A stretch of DNA of 64,000 nt, taken from assembly GCF_901709675.1 (NCBI RefSeq), contig NC_051108.1, positions 4,870,631 to 4,934,630 of the forward strand. The letters run 5' to 3'. The position numbers and the translations under genes were made by a program. The DNA is from Syngnathus acus. Taxonomy: Eukaryota > Chordata > Actinopteri > Syngnathiformes > Syngnathidae. Positions 34,766 through 48,666 of the stretch are shown here, in pieces; position 1 is the first letter of the stretch; each line of letters opens with the position of its first letter. The notes under the pieces are model-generated. The model did not search any database. It was not told where the DNA came from and worked only from the letters and a program-made list of their open reading frames with translations.

Positions 34766-37098
34766 AGTCGGATGTTCGTAAATTGAAAACTAGTTGAACT
34801 ATGATATGCTGTGAAGCGACATCTCGCCTCAGATTAAGATCTTTTGGGGAGGAGCTAATTTTTGGGTTATATGTCGACATTACAGAGAGCTTTAGCCGCA
34901 TGTTATAATAATTACTAATAGTACATAAAACAAAATGTATTTTTTTTGTATTTGCAACAAAACAGCCACCTTAAAATACATAGTGATATTAAAAGTTTTG
35001 AACTGAAGGTGGATGGCGTGGAAAATCTTAGATGATTCAGACCCTAATTATAACTGCGGTGCTTTAAACAGGGCATGTCACTGCTGGATGTAACATCTTA
35101 AATAAATCTTTGCGTGTCAAAGAAAGGCACAATTATTTTTTTTTTAACCTGGCACGACCAAAAAAAAACAGGAACAAGCTGTGGCTTACACTTGCTCAGA
35201 AGGTTAAAGGCTTGCAAGGCCACTCCCATGCCACTAACACATGTTGAGAGAAATATCTTGGTATCTCTTGTTCTTGTCATGGTGATTTTCCCTTTTGCTA
35301 TCGGCTACATTTTGAAACATGTATAAAATAAATAAATTTAAAAAAAAAAAAGCTTCGTTGTGATTATTTCAGATGCAAAAAAAAGACCAAAGACCCATAT
35401 GGACCATAAATAAATAAATAAATAAATGAATAAAAAATGAAATTAGTTGGGGGGGAAACATTTTGTATAAAAACAACCCGACTTTCTCTTTGCTGACAAA
35501 ACACATCTGAAATGATTTTTTTTTTTTTTTTTTTTTTTTTAATGATTAGATAACACACCATAACGTATCAGGCCGTTCAGTATTAAGTTTGACAACTAAT
35601 CACCTTATTGCATCCACCCTGGAAATTAATGCTAAATAAATATATTGGCGTCTGACCGCCGAGCGATACATCATGTTACCCTGACTTTCATGCCAGTCTC
35701 TAAATCGAGTAGTTATGGTCTATATGACAAATGCACTACATGACACCTTGACAGTGAGTGAGTATGAGGTGAAATATGAGTGTGACAGTCGATCAGGTCA
35801 GGTTAAAGAAGCGGAGAATTTCAAACTTCTGTGCCTGAGGCTAGAAGAGCTGAGGGAAACCCAGATGAAGTCATTTGTCTGGCTACAGCTGTCAAGCGCC
35901 TGTAATGACTTTAAATAAGGGCTTAGACACAGTTCAGGCGATAAATGCTCTGGATTGAAAGAATTCAGCCTGCAAGTGTACCAATTGCCAGCATTGACAA
36001 TAAGGACTAGCATGTTTTTTATTAGCACTGAGGAAAAGGAATGATCATGAATTATTTTGAAATATAGACTTGTCATTTTGAGCAGAGGAATGCTGCCTGG
36101 AGGAGTTTGCCATAGTGCATAACTTTATGGATGTAGCTCAATGTCTGATGTTATTCTCCTTTAAAGTACAAACTCTGGTTGCAGTGCGATTAAAATTGAA
36201 TTATAATGATCATAATTTGAAACGATCAATTATCTGATTGTAAAGTCTGTCCTTAGTTGACAAAAAATGACCTGCTCCAATAAGGATGAGGCAGTGATTT
36301 GCATTTTCTTTTCCTCTGACGCAACAGAAAGCCAAGCCAAGACATTTGGAGTGATTCCCAAAAGTAAGTGGTTAAGAATGACGTAGCTGATGACAAAGAA
36401 TCTGGTTTTCGACAATATCTCATGTCAGGTTTTTGATTAGTTGGTAGTCCAAGCGATTGAGACACCTTAATGGCGAGCTACAGTAACAGAAGTTAAGGTA
36501 CCTGGCGTTAGGGCTGCAAAATATATTTAAAAAATGATCAATATTGCAATATTGGCCCTTGCAATATGCATATCGTAAAGACCTGCAGTAAGATTCTTAT
36601 GAAATTTTATGCTTTTATCTAAATTTTACCAGCCAGATGCAAACTTAAATGTACATCACCATACATGTTTAATATTTCTTTAAATTAATCAGCCAAGAAT
36701 ACATTAATATTGCTTATTTTGCAACATGAAAATCTATTTCATTAAGCAATAAAAATTATTTTAGGAACATGTTATCACAATAATATCGATATCGTACCTG
36801 ATGTCCTTTTAATTTAGGATGATATGCAGTAATTACCACGCCTCATGGTTAACTCCCCACTAGATACGTACATACAGCTCGACGTACTCTGACATGTCTC
36901 TAGTTGTCAGGAGAGACTATGGACATATTTGACCCCTGCAGTCGACCCCCAAAGGGTCGCCTTTTACAGCTGGGCTGTTTAACATACCAATCTGGGCAAC
37001 AACACTGACACTTTTAAGTTGTTGTTGCAACTTTTGGTTTGTCCCATCAGAGGTAAACACGCAAAATGTTCTTTTTTTCGACACAATATTTTTGTTAA
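34766..37098. other. Non-coding, probable disp1 5' intron
   Basis: If the candidate first exon near 38.1-38.3 kb is right, this lies in a 3.8-kb intron. A repeat-like patch at about 36508-36800 (gggctgcaaaatatat ... ataatatcgatatcgt) resembles dispersed hAT-type sequences. (TAAA)n-like repeats occur near 35408. No gene seen. Confidence 0.4.
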
Positions 37099-37106
37099 AT
37101 TTAATT

Positions 37107-37583
37107 TAGGGATGTCCTCATCTGATATTCCGTGTCGGTATCGGCTCCCGATCCGACTTTTACGTGAGTATCGGATAGAACCGGATTCAGGCACAAGATC
37201 GGGCCGATCCTGTTCCTGTTTTTTAGCCGTGTCGAGGCACTTTTCGGCTGGCGTAACTCAAATCAATGTACAGTCTAAATTGAGTTTTGCTAAGGCTTAA
37301 GAAGCAAAAGATTGAAAGATATTTTGTTCTTTCTTATGACCCGACTCACAGTTTAAGTTGGTTAAAAACAGCTAAACACAATGTGTTATAAGTGCAGCAA
37401 AACACGTAATCCTTTTAATCCGTAGGATTCCTTCCGCACCTTAGAGTTGAAATAAAAATCAAAGGGAAAAAAAAGAAGAAGAAAAAAGGGGGGGGGGGGG
37501 GTCAGTATCAGATCAGTACCGGAAAGAGTACGCCTTAAAAATTATATTGGAAGCAAAAAAAAAACTATACTTGTACATCACTA
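37107..37583. mobile_element. hAT-like element with TAGGGATGT ends
   Basis: Left end TAGGGATGTCC and right end GTACATCACTA are imperfect inverted repeats flanked by perfect 8-bp ATTTAATT duplications (37099-37106, 37584-37591). The interior has the tatcggctcccgatccgac/gatcgggccgatcc pattern I recall from common fish repeats, plus a G-run at 37491-37501. No transposase. Confidence 0.7.
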
Positions 37584-38068
37584 ATTTAATTGAGGAGAAC
37601 AGACATTTAGGAATAGTTCTTACACTCAAACTAAAATAGTGTGCAGGGAAGTACTGCTAACACAGCCACATTAACACAAACAACTTTTAGTATAACAAGA
37701 CAACAACACAAGGTTGGCCACATAACTATTCCATAGAGAAGGTGCGTGTGCACAGTAAAGAAAGTTGACTGTTTCCAGATCCACAATGCCAAACAATTAA
37801 CTGGAAAGCCAGATAATATACTGTACGTGCTTTTTTTTTTTTTTTTGATAAAACTTAATGATTGTGTCACATCACTATGAAAAGATACCACAATCTGGCA
37901 TATACACCAAAATGAAATCACATCATCATAATGTCTACAAAAGCCCGTGTGTATATTTACGTAACGTTTGGGTGATTGCCCGACTAGACAGCGGCACAAG
38001 ACGCAAAAACATCAACCCCACGCAAATGAAACCACCACCACCACCACCACTATTGCTTCACGACCTAC

Positions 38069-38340
38069 CGTGTGCGGTGTCCGGGACGCTCCTCGCAACT
38101 CGCGGCGCCTAATTAGCGACAAGAAAAAATAGAAGAAGAAAAAAAAAGTCTTTGCATGCAGCGCAAATATCCGCAGGCTGAATAAACAACTACAGCCCGG
38201 AAAGACAGAAGCATGTTAGACCAGCAATGTGTCCACACACCACCTTTTTCCTCGGGAAGGAGTGAGGCAGGCTGGCAGGAGGCGGTGGGCTGGGACTGCC
38301 CGGACCGCAACTCACTGATAGGACCGCTGCAGTCTCGGTT
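38069..38340 (-). promoter_or_regulatory. Candidate disp1 promoter and non-coding first exon
   Basis: A locally CpG-richer stretch (gtgcggtgtccgggacgctc, aactcgcggcgcc, gactgcccggaccgc) in AT-rich surroundings. On the minus strand it ends at a good splice donor, CACACG|GTAGGT (GT at 38068-38067). The next acceptor on that strand that leads to a start codon is ctgacag at 34238-34240, just ahead of the disp1 ATG. No TATA box is evident. The upstream limit is a guess. Confidence 0.4.
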
Positions 38341-38424
38341 TTAACCCGATCACTGCCACGCAAGGCATTCCAAACTGAGGGATTATTTAGGGGTGCTGCA
38401 AGAAATTATCCATTTTATAATCAA

Positions 38425-38510
38425 GTCAAGTCAAGTTTATTTATATAGCCCTAAATCACAAGCAGTCTCAAAGGGCTTCACATATCCAGAACAAATTATT
38501 CTCAAAGATT
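38425..38510. repeat. Short dispersed repeat (tcaagtttatttatatagcc)
   Basis: tcaagtcaagtttatttata followed by tagccctaaatcacaagcag is a sequence I recall as highly repeated in teleost genomes. Family and borders are not determinable here. Confidence 0.45.
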
Positions 38511-39694
38511 CTCAAGTTCTTTGAGAATCCATTTTATAATGATACATTGCATCTATACAGCAGTCACAGTGACAATGTTTTTTTGGGATATTTTTGTAAT
38601 TTAAAAAAAAAACAAAAAAAAAAAACATCATCACATGTATTCACTGTCAATACTTTGCTGATGCACCTCTGGTAATAATTACAGCCTCAAGACCTTTTGA
38701 TGCCACAAGCTTGGCAAATGATGAATGGGACAAAAAAAGGATGGATGAAATAACCAACCGACTACAAATTAAACACCAAAGAATCATTCCTAATCAAAGT
38801 CATAAGACTTTCGTAATTGGCATTATAGTAACTTTTTCACATATTAGCGCCTATAAATGTTTGAATCATGTTTTTTGTTCCCCACAGTTAAAAGCCAGAC
38901 AAGTTTACTTAGTTAGCCAAACAAAGGACTCATAAAGCATTAAAACATCTTTTAATTTCCCAACACTTGCAAACTGCATTACAGAGTTCAATTTAATTTG
39001 GACAATTTGCACTCTTCAAATCCTTAACTCATGCTGGCTACTCAAATGCACACTTTCCAGAAAAAAAAAAGTATCTCATCTCCAGCAACCGTGTACTTTT
39101 CTAAAAGAAACCTCATGGACCATTCAAATACATTTTTGGGCTACAATATTTTCTCAGCGGGGGGAGACGTTTTATCACCAAGTATGCTCGGAAGGCAGAG
39201 GGCAGTACCTGGCTTTAATTCCAGCTGTCTGGCAGGATTAAGGAACAGTTCATATCGCAAACAGTAATCATCTGCAGTCGTGAGGCATCTGGCCTCCAGG
39301 CCAGTCAAAGCCCACAAGTCATTTACTGCTTTGTGATCATCTCTAATAATAACACTGATACCAAATGCATTGATGCATGGTGACGGGTTTTACCTTTCCC
39401 TCTTTACTGTGAGTATCGCATGTGGCAGCGTAAAACCAACACAGGGGTTTTCCTCCATGGAGCCAAAAACCGAAAACCACATCAAAGACCATACTGTGCT
39501 TGGAAGGACAGGGGCCCAACAGGAAAACCCAGAGGCCCTTGAGACAACGGCACACAACTAATCAAAGTGACTGGTGTAGCAGACAACAGCACAAATATAT
39601 ATATGAGAGAAAACGGTAAAACTCAGACGGCAGGGAGGGGTTTTTTTTGTTTTATCATATTGATCACCGCATAGATTTAAAAAATGAACTTAAG
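38511..39694. other. Intergenic, no supported gene
   Basis: Short ORFs without domain or splice evidence; poly-A runs near 38600-38625. Nothing else recognised. Confidence 0.5.
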
Positions 39695-39905
39695 TACCGT
39701 ATTTTCCGCACTATAAGGTGCACCTAAAAACCTCCAATTTTCTCAAAAGCCGACAATGCGCCTTATAATCAGGTGCGCCTTATATATGGACCAATATTGA
39801 GCCACTACAGCAGGTGTGTCTTTTATATGGACAAAGTTTTAAAATGGGCCATTCATTGAAGGTGTGCCTTATAATCCGGTGCGCCTTATAGTGCGGAAAA
39901 TACGG
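39695..39905. repeat. TACCG palindromic element
   Basis: TACCGTATTTTCCGCACT to the inverse AGTGCGGAAAATACGG. TA is kept on the left only. Interior ggaccaatattgagccacta matches the inverse of the copy at 25101. Confidence 0.75.
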
Positions 39906-40654
39906 AAGAAATCAAGGATTAGGGAACAAGAACAAAAAGATCGGTTGATCGCCAAGCAGCTCAGCTCAAATTGCTCCCTGGTTTTTGGAAAGCTAAGATT
40001 GAGAAACGGAGGAAATTCTATCCCCTTGACACCCTCACAGCGAGAACGGACGTCTCCCACCCAATTAGCGCTAACACCCCTGACATCTGCCAACAAGGAC
40101 TCAAGGGGGATGACGAAAGTAGTTGGGGAATTAAAGGCTGTGTTACAACTACAGTTTGTAGAAGTAGTAAAACCAAGAGTTTTACACATTAGCAAAAAAC
40201 AACATTTTTTAGTTATAATGTTGTTACAAAGATTTCTGCACCAGGAGAATACATTTAACAGGCTGGCCGACCAATATTTGGCAAAAGGCACAAGCTGCTT
40301 TTTTTCTCCCTGGGATGAAACTCTGAATATGCAAGTAATGAAACTCATCTGGCCACGATGCAGTAAATGTGCACTTTAAAATAAATGCCAGTAGGTCGTT
40401 ATTTTCACTATGACGTATGTACATGCACGCGTATACGGCACTTAACATATATGCGGGTTGTCTGTTTTTACAGACGATCATTAAATCATTAAATAACCCA
40501 AGAACGTTCTCCCCGAGTCATTTTTAAATTTTAATATTTTTAGAATCCGACATTTTTTAGATAAATGAAAGGCCAAAATAATTTTGTTTTGAATTTCAAT
40601 TGTAAACATGTATATATACACACCTGATCAAAATAATTAGAGTTGGGCTTAGAA
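39906..40654. other. Intergenic, no supported gene
   Basis: Two overlapping opposite ORFs near 39864-40379 are mutually antisense and begin inside the adjoining repeat. No protein family recognised. Confidence 0.5.
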
Positions 40655-41050
40655 TACCGTATTTTCTGGACTATAAGGCGCACCTAAAAACCTAAAATTT
40701 TCTCAAAAGCCGACAGTGCGCCTTATAGTCCGGTGCGCCTTATATATGGACCAAATTCCTAAATTTAAACTGGCCCGAAGCATTGTGTCATGAAATCAAT
40801 CATAAGTGGCCCGCTGAAGACTATGAATCATGAATCAAAAAGACTATGGATCATTATTTTGTGATTATAAAGTAATTTGTTGCATCTGAAGTGGAAATAA
40901 AAACGATAAAATGGAGAATGATTTGACGATGCATTAATGGTGCGCCTTATAGTCCGGTGCGCCTTATATAAGGACAAAGTTTTAAAATGGGCCATTCATT
41001 GAAGGTGCGCCTTATAGTCCGGTGCGCCTTATAGTCCGGAAAATACGGTA
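40655..41050. repeat. TACCG palindromic element, long subfamily
   Basis: TACCGTATTTTCTGGACT to GGAAAATACGGTA with TA at both edges. The interior ggcccgaagcattgtgtcat, the gaatcatgaatcaaaaagac tract and aatggagaatgatttga are shared with the copies at 44146 and 62679, and inverted with 1341. Confidence 0.8.
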
Positions 41051-44000
41051 ATTGTAAAATCCATTCATTTAGGGAACAAACATAAATTAGAAGTCGTCCT
41101 CCTCGAATTTGGACGGGTTCAAAATGCCGTGACATTTCATTTATCGTGCTGATACTGTGTGTGTTGGAAAGAGACATACGTTCTCCAGATGGCCCATCCG
41201 TCTGGTTCTTATCATCAGATAAAAGCACGCGACAGACAAGAAGAAAAACGGGCGAAGCAGTTGGCGTAGACTTGAAGAGACTGGCAGAGAAGTTTAGCGG
41301 CACTTTGAGTCAACATTCTTCTCTGATGTGTTGACTGGCACCTCAAAGGTGAGAATGACATCACGTGTGCATATGTTCACTCATAAGTTGGCAGGTCTAT
41401 GTTATGATTTAGACATAAAGGACCTAATTTGCTATTATTACAAGAGTAACTGTATATACGTAGATCAACGCAAATGCTAACTTATTGAAATCAAAATTTA
41501 ACATTTGGATGATTTGTACAGGTGGAATGAAAAGTACACATTGTTTAAAAACAGGTTTTTATCATTTGCAAAAAAATATTTATGCGATCTATAAAATGTA
41601 CGGATCAATTGTATATCACAAAAAACTGGCATTTCAGCAAGGGTGTGTAGACTTTTTATACCCACTGGATGAGTGCATTCGGCAATGAAAAACAGCTCGA
41701 ACAAGGAATCGATGCACTTGATTCGTATTTATTGAGTAAAAGATTGATAGCGCAAACGATTAGCAGTTTTAAAATTGCAAATACGAATCTTCTGTGAGCG
41801 ATTTAAAAAACAAAAAAACAGAAAATCTTGCTCTCTTTACTGTCCAATATTTGGATTACGTAAAATGAAAATACATGGGAAAAAAATGGGTGAAAAAAAC
41901 AACTGATTGAGTAATTTCTTCCATTAACATCAATCTGAATTAAAACTTGTACCATGGCTCATAACATTTTACGAGGCATGGCATAAAACCGGGAAAGTTA
42001 CAGACCTCACCACTCTCATTAGCTGAGCTCGTGTTTGAGCGGCATGCAAAATTAACGTTGAGCTGCTATTATTTGGCAGTAAAACAACATGCATAGAAAT
42101 TAGGAACATGTGACTTCAAGAAAGTTTTTTTTGCTCAGTATTCAATACACCAAAATACATCGAAATCAAAATACATCGAAATCTATTGTCATATGTGTAT
42201 TGCTTCTCTTTTAATAAAATGTCAACAGACTTTGATGTGTGTGGGGCATGGACCCCTTCGGCTGCCCAACAACATGCCTGGCCTAAATTAACGTAACAAA
42301 GGACCCCGTCGGCTGCCTAAAAACATGCCTTTCTCATAAAACAAGACTATACAGCACGCTTTCGGGGTCAACGTGATTCCCAAATTCACGACCCCAAAGT
42401 CCGCGTAAAATCCAGATTTAGGTGGACTTGTGTCTTTTACCTCCCCGTTTTTTTTTCCGCAACATTTTTAACGGCAGCCTGAACCAATTGCTTGTCTGGA
42501 GAAGAACATGATTCAATCAGAAATCCTCTTTCTGTTGTATTTCACAGGGAGACTAGTGTGGGAGGGACTGACCCGAAAGAAGATGGAGAAAGAGAGGTGG
42601 TATGCAAACAGAAGGTCCTTATCAAGTAGAAGAAAAGAAGCAGCAGACGGAAAGCATTGCAAATGAGGGGTACTCGCAAATCAAAATGCAAAGCTGGCAA
42701 GAAGAGATCTTATTTTGCTTGAACAGAGAGTTTGAGTCTCGGGGTTTGATCAAACTACAAACATGGTAAGAGATACGGAAATCGCACCAAATTTTCCGAT
42801 GTCCTGTTAAACTGGATCATCACATCCAAACTGGCTACCTGATGGAAAAGTCTGGAAGCCCAAGATTAAAGATGATATCAATATTTAAGAAACACTTTCC
42901 TATTCTACTGCTACTTTTAAGATGATATATTATTAATTTTCGAGGATGATGGCTAATTTATGTTTCACGTAAACACAACTGCTTAATTACCAATTTCGTA
43001 TCGACCAATAGCGTAAACTGCACCTGTGCAGATGGATTAAATGACAACTACCAAAACAACTGTCAGTAAGAAAAAATAATTTCAAACTAGACTTTTGACT
43101 AGCATCGCTTTGAAAGAAAACGGTGATAAAATCTGAGAGATCACATCCGCGTGTCAAATTTCTCTGCAGGCCTCTGAGGGAGGGGGGGGGGACTGGATGA
43201 AGTAGGGAAGGACAATTTTTTGTGTGGTTGAAAATGTTGGAGGAGGTATGAGATCACATCCTGCTGTCATAAACCTTTTGGATGTCTGACAGACTCAAAC
43301 AGTGGTGGAAAAGGCGAAAGGGGGGGAAAAAATGAATGAGCAAGATGTGAGTATTAAGGATGGAAAGGTCATTAGGGTGACAAGAAGGGAGTAGTGGGAT
43401 CTGTAAAAATGTTTTTCCTCAAGCAACATAGTGGCCATGGTGTCGCCACATTTGCAGCTGCAATACAAAAGGAGAAAGAAAGCCTCCAGCTCATAAACAA
43501 CCCAAATAAGGATAAGCGGTGTATAGAAACTGGATGGATAGACCACAAAAAAAAAAAAAAGAACAGCTATGTCATGCCCCGTCATCTGTCTGGCTAAAAT
43601 GTCGGCAATTCAGCCCACAAGATCTCCACTTGGAACTTGAGAAACATACAAGTGGCCGTCCACGTTTGCAAAATGGTATGATAATCTGTGGAGTAAAACC
43701 AGCAGGTCAACCACAACTCATCAAAGTAAATTGCTGTTTCTCTGATCCCATCAGACCTAATGAGAGGAAAAAAATAATCTGAAAATGCAAGCAGCCATGT
43801 TGTCCAATTCAAAATACTGACCGAAATTTTACGTTGAGTAAACATAGCCTTTGGCACATCATCGGTGTCTCAAATAAATATGACTTCATCATGATCATAT
43901 TGACGAAACGCAGATTATGGAAAACAATTCCACAGAGTTGCTGCTAGGAATGTAAATGCACAGTCACTTTTTGATTTGCTGTTTCTGCAGGTGTGTGTGT

Positions 44001-44145
44001 TGGACCAAGACACGTCTCTATGGATCTGCGATTGATAGATTAATATATTGAATCATCTGCATTTTTAGATCAATAATTCTGAACTGCTAAAGATACATGC
44101 AAGTCCACACTGGAGAGCCAGGCAACAAACAACTTGCCACTAGTT
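41051..44145. other. Intergenic, no supported gene
   Basis: Only short ORFs. A T-rich patch occurs near 42450 and a G-run at 43182-43190. I see no exon pair, RNA gene or terminal inverted repeats. Confidence 0.45.
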
Positions 44146-44561
44146 TACCATATTTTCTGGACTATAAGGCGCACCTACAAACCTAAAATTTTCTCAAAAG
44201 CCGACAGTGCGCCTTATAGTCCGGTGCGCCTTATATATGGACCAAATTCCTAAATTTAAACTGGCCCGAAGCATTGTGTCATGAAATCAATCATAAGTGG
44301 CCCGCTGAAGACTATGAATCATGAATCAAAAAGACTATGGATCATTATTTTGTGATTATAAAGTAATTTGTTGCGTCTGAAGTTGAAATAATAAAGATAA
44401 AATGGAGAATGATTTGATTTGGATTAAAAATCTGACATGATGCATTAATGGTGCGCCTTATAGTCCGGTGCGCCTTATATAAGGACAAAGTTTTAAAACG
44501 GGCCATTCATTGAAGGTGCGCCTTATAGTCCGGTGCGCTTTATAGTCCGGAAAATACAGTA
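44146..44561. repeat. TACCG palindromic element, long subfamily
   Basis: TACCATATTTTCTGGACT to GGAAAATACAGTA with TA at both edges and compensating changes in the two ends (CCATA versus TACAG). Same interior as 40655 and 62679. Confidence 0.75.
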
Positions 44562-47500
44562 GATTAATGAGAGGCAAATACATGCTTATCAGTGCTATTT
44601 TTGTGCTAATTAATGTAAAATTAGGCTTATATACTGTATATTATATTATATTATATTATACAACCTGTTTTCCAGTCAGTCCTCTGAGCCATGGAACTAT
44701 AAGTGTGCATATGCATGGTACATATATTTTTACTTGGAGAAAAATTGTTGGCAACGTCGAGTCAAACCATAATGCTTAAGAAATAAAATGGTGGAAAATA
44801 GTTTCATTCCGTTTTGCCAAAGTTGACTTTGTTAGTGGTCTCTATGTGGACATAAATATTTATCTATAGTGTAAAATGGCTTTAAAAGATGACGGTGGTG
44901 GTGTTGGGGAGGGGTTAAAAAAGATGGGGGTGCTCAGTTATGCTCTGGCATTAATCTATGAAGTCATTAAAAAGGAGAGGGAAATTATTAGTGACAGGCT
45001 TAAAGAATTACCTCATGCTTTGGGCCTCACAGCCTCCCCTGAAACGAATAATAATAGTTGGGGCAGTGGTGCACACCAGTGGGTGACATCTGTAGTTTTG
45101 AGGTTGGTGTTGTTCCAATGTTTGAATTGAAAAACTGGCAGGATAGCAAAAGCGGAATTAAAATGGTTTTGTGACCAAATATAAAAATCTTCACATTGGG
45201 TTGTAAACACTGCAAATATGCATGAGGGGGGGGGGTTAGAATTAAAAAAAAAAAGTGGTTATACAATGCAGCATTGTGTTCAGCTGGTTTAAAACAAAAA
45301 AAAAAAACACACACACATCAGTTTGTGGTTTTTCGATCATGGATTTTTTGGACATTTCAAGGGTACCTGTGCTGTGTTATTTCCGCAGTGGGAAAACGGC
45401 CATTGTATTAAATAACTTCCAGGAATCTGATGGCAACATTCACAAGCATCTTGCCAAACAAGCTGTTTTCAACATTGTACAGCTTCACAGAGTAAGAAGA
45501 AAAAAACTAAGTTGCACGCCCATGTTAAATTTCAGATCATTAGGAATAATAATAGCATTGCGAGTAAAGTAGAGTAGCTTTGGATATTGTACCCGAATAT
45601 TTTTAGGAATGGTGAGTATGCCAATCAAAAAAGCCAGTTGTCCATGACGGATATTGATTAATTAATAATTAGTGCTCAGTATATCTCTACGCCAAAAAGT
45701 AAACATGTCATGCCGATAAAAAGTTTTGAGATGGAAAACAGCCTCATTCAGAGATGCTCATCAATATTTGAGTTGTTTGGATTATAGACCCCTGGGCATT
45801 TTGCCACAAAAAGTCTCAACTATAGCAAACTACGGTATTGTCAAGATATTCTATTAATTATTTTAAGCTTGACAAGTAACCATGAGTGCGATTGATTTCC
45901 TGATTTAAAAATCGCATTATACTGAGTCTGTGCTGAATTATATCTAATGACGTCAGTGGAAAACAAGGAATTCTTTGTTTTGTTCTTTTTTTTACCAAAA
46001 ATGTAGCCCTGTTCTTTTCATGAATGGACTGTTGTCTATGCGTCACCCTCCACCCCAGGAGCTTGAGGCGTTCAATGACTCTTGATGACAAGTGATACGA
46101 AAAGCAGGCAACAAAATGTCTTAAGTGTGGCACATCGTGCTAATGTTGACAGATTTTAAAAATGCTAACGCCCAAAAATTAAGAATAGCACAAATTGTCA
46201 GTTCTCGAAACGGTAACAAAGTTCATGCTTACTCTTCGGGAGAGATTTTTTCCTTTTATGATGGTGTAAATATTTCTCTTGATCCGTCCAACTCCTCATA
46301 TTCCAATTATCCCAAAAGCCAAAGTTTTGAGGGTGGGATTTTTTTGGAGATGCTCCATCTTTACACCAGCTTTGCATGTGCTGTGGTCAAACCCTCTTTC
46401 CCTTCTGAGATGGCCATTGTTGTAGGGGGCTGATAAATATTTACTCTTCCCAGCTTGGCAGGGAAATGAGTGGGAGGGGGAAAGGGACCTATTGTGACAA
46501 AAGGGGTCAGAGACGCTGAGGGTCTTTCCTTCCCCACTGGTATGCCAAAGTCCAATTCACAACTGGCCTAATACGGGGATATACAGTAGAATGAATGAAT
46601 GAAAAATTATATTCAAGAGTGGCGACATCATAACTTCAAAACACGCAACCAACAGGAAATGATAGCGGAGCAATCTCCTAATGTTCTGCTGGACGCCTTG
46701 ATAAAATTCCCACTGAGCCATTCGTAAAAGATGCACCCATTCCAGCTATCCATCTCTTCCTTCTCCTTAAAAATGATAAAAGCCAGGGCTTCCTTTTTTG
46801 CAAAAAAAATGAAAGATACAGCCTGTCGAGGAATCTACACCAGCGATAAAAGCTTCTGTACGTCAGCACTTCCAAATACGAATTCATTTTTGCGCCACCA
46901 TTTTGTGTTTACACCTCCTTATCTCATCAAGAAACAGCATATCGTCAAGAGATAAACTTAAAAGAAGCTGAAAGGTTTCATAAAGCAAACACTGTGATTT
47001 GTCATTTAGCCAGAGGCAATTTCAGACAGACCTAGTATAAACATCCCAAACCATTCATTAGGCAAATAGAACTTAGCGGAGAACCTGAGGCGGTTCTATA
47101 GTCATTTACAGGTCCACCTGATCAAAGTTAAAAAAAAGTGTTTTGTGTGATGATATGGGCTCACCATAGTTGTACAGTGTGATCAAGGTTCCCATGCATG
47201 AGACAGTCAACACAGCTGTTTCACAGAAAGCTGCCGGGATCAGTCACTGGATAATACAGACTGAATCATGCTGCTTGAGTCAACAAGATTAAAGACATAC
47301 AGATGGAAATAAAAGTTGCTTTTGTTTGTCTACCACGCACATTTTTCGACTTTAGAATCATCTATTAATAAGTAACTTTGTCTGGGACTTTTTTATCCCC
47401 AAAAAGATAGATATCTTTTGTGAAACAGGAACTTTTTTGAAGTCCTTCATAGCCGAGGTTTTGATTTAGGACGTGTCCAGAAATTGCTTCACTGTGTTCG

Positions 47501-48666
47501 ATCGGAAACTCAGAGCGTTGTTCAAATGTGCCATTCGGTCAAAGTGTACCGACAAAAAAAAATGTCGTAGAACAATCTAGGCACTCTAATTGGGAACAGT
47601 GTGTGCCAAAGCAGTCCAGATGGAAGCAGTTTAAGTAAACTATTGATTGGTTTCGAATGAAATTAATGGGAAGGAAAGGACGCTGTGCCTCTCTGAACAG
47701 ATCAGAGTGAATCAGAGAAGTAGTTTTAAGTTCACTGAGAATACATTTGAGTAGCTGGCATCCGGCAGAATCCTCTAAAATTCACTTTTCAAAAGACCCC
47801 AAAAAAATTTCAACCATTAAGACGCAGGTCATGGAGAGGAATCTATTCTCAAAACTTTAGACTGTAAAATTTGTAGAAATGAAAAATTGGACCTCAAAGT
47901 TTCAATGTGTTAACAAGTTCAAACTCTATATAGAAACTGAAAAAATAGTAATAGAAATAGAAAAACAAAAACAGTTTGTACCAGTCTCCCAGAAAATAAA
48001 AACGTGATCAAGGACAATCCAAACATTCCTAATTTGCAATTTTGTATCAGAGATTCAAATAATATACATAAATTAATGGACAAGTAATCAATTAGCAAAT
48101 AACTATTAATTCATGAATCGATTGAGGTTGTCCGATTTTTCCGATTCCATATTTCCTGATTTTCGCCATCCTCCAATTTTTGCATTATTGTTGTTTATTA
48201 TAAAAATACACACACAAATCTCTCACAAAAGCCTAAAAAACATGAAACCTTCACAGGAAGCCTTCGAGAAAGTCAGGCTACAATTCTTTCGCGCTACTTT
48301 GTTTCAGTGAAAGAAATGATCGCCAACTCCAGTCAGTCGTTTAACAATACAAAGGTTCAGCTAAAACGAGACTACTTGACAAATTCCTACCTTTCCACAA
48401 TTCACTTCTGAAGACACAAACAATCTGTTGATTCAGTGGCGGAATTCTGTCCCGTAAGCCGTTATTTGCTTTAGCAGTAATGACACAAGGAGAGGAATTT
48501 GAGAAATGTCTGTGGAGAGCAGACTCATTTCCTTCAGAGAGACAAGATGGCAATGAAGACTCCTAAAGCTCCAATTACAGATCATTACACTGCAGTGGGT
48601 TGCAACCAACATTAAAACATTTTGGTCAATGTAAAAATAGAGGTTACGGATATATGATTAAATAAT
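44562..48666. other. Intergenic, no supported gene
   Basis: AT-rich, short ORFs only, a (TATAT)n patch at 44638-44660 and an A-run at 45297-45307. No recognisable gene, RNA or transposon ends. Confidence 0.45.

Noticed and set aside
37019-37300. 93-codon plus-strand ORF
   Set aside because: It spans the end of the hAT-like element beginning at 37107 and reads repeat sequence.
39864-40379. 171-codon plus-strand ORF
   Set aside because: Begins inside the TACCG element, has an equally long antisense ORF, and shows no family resemblance.
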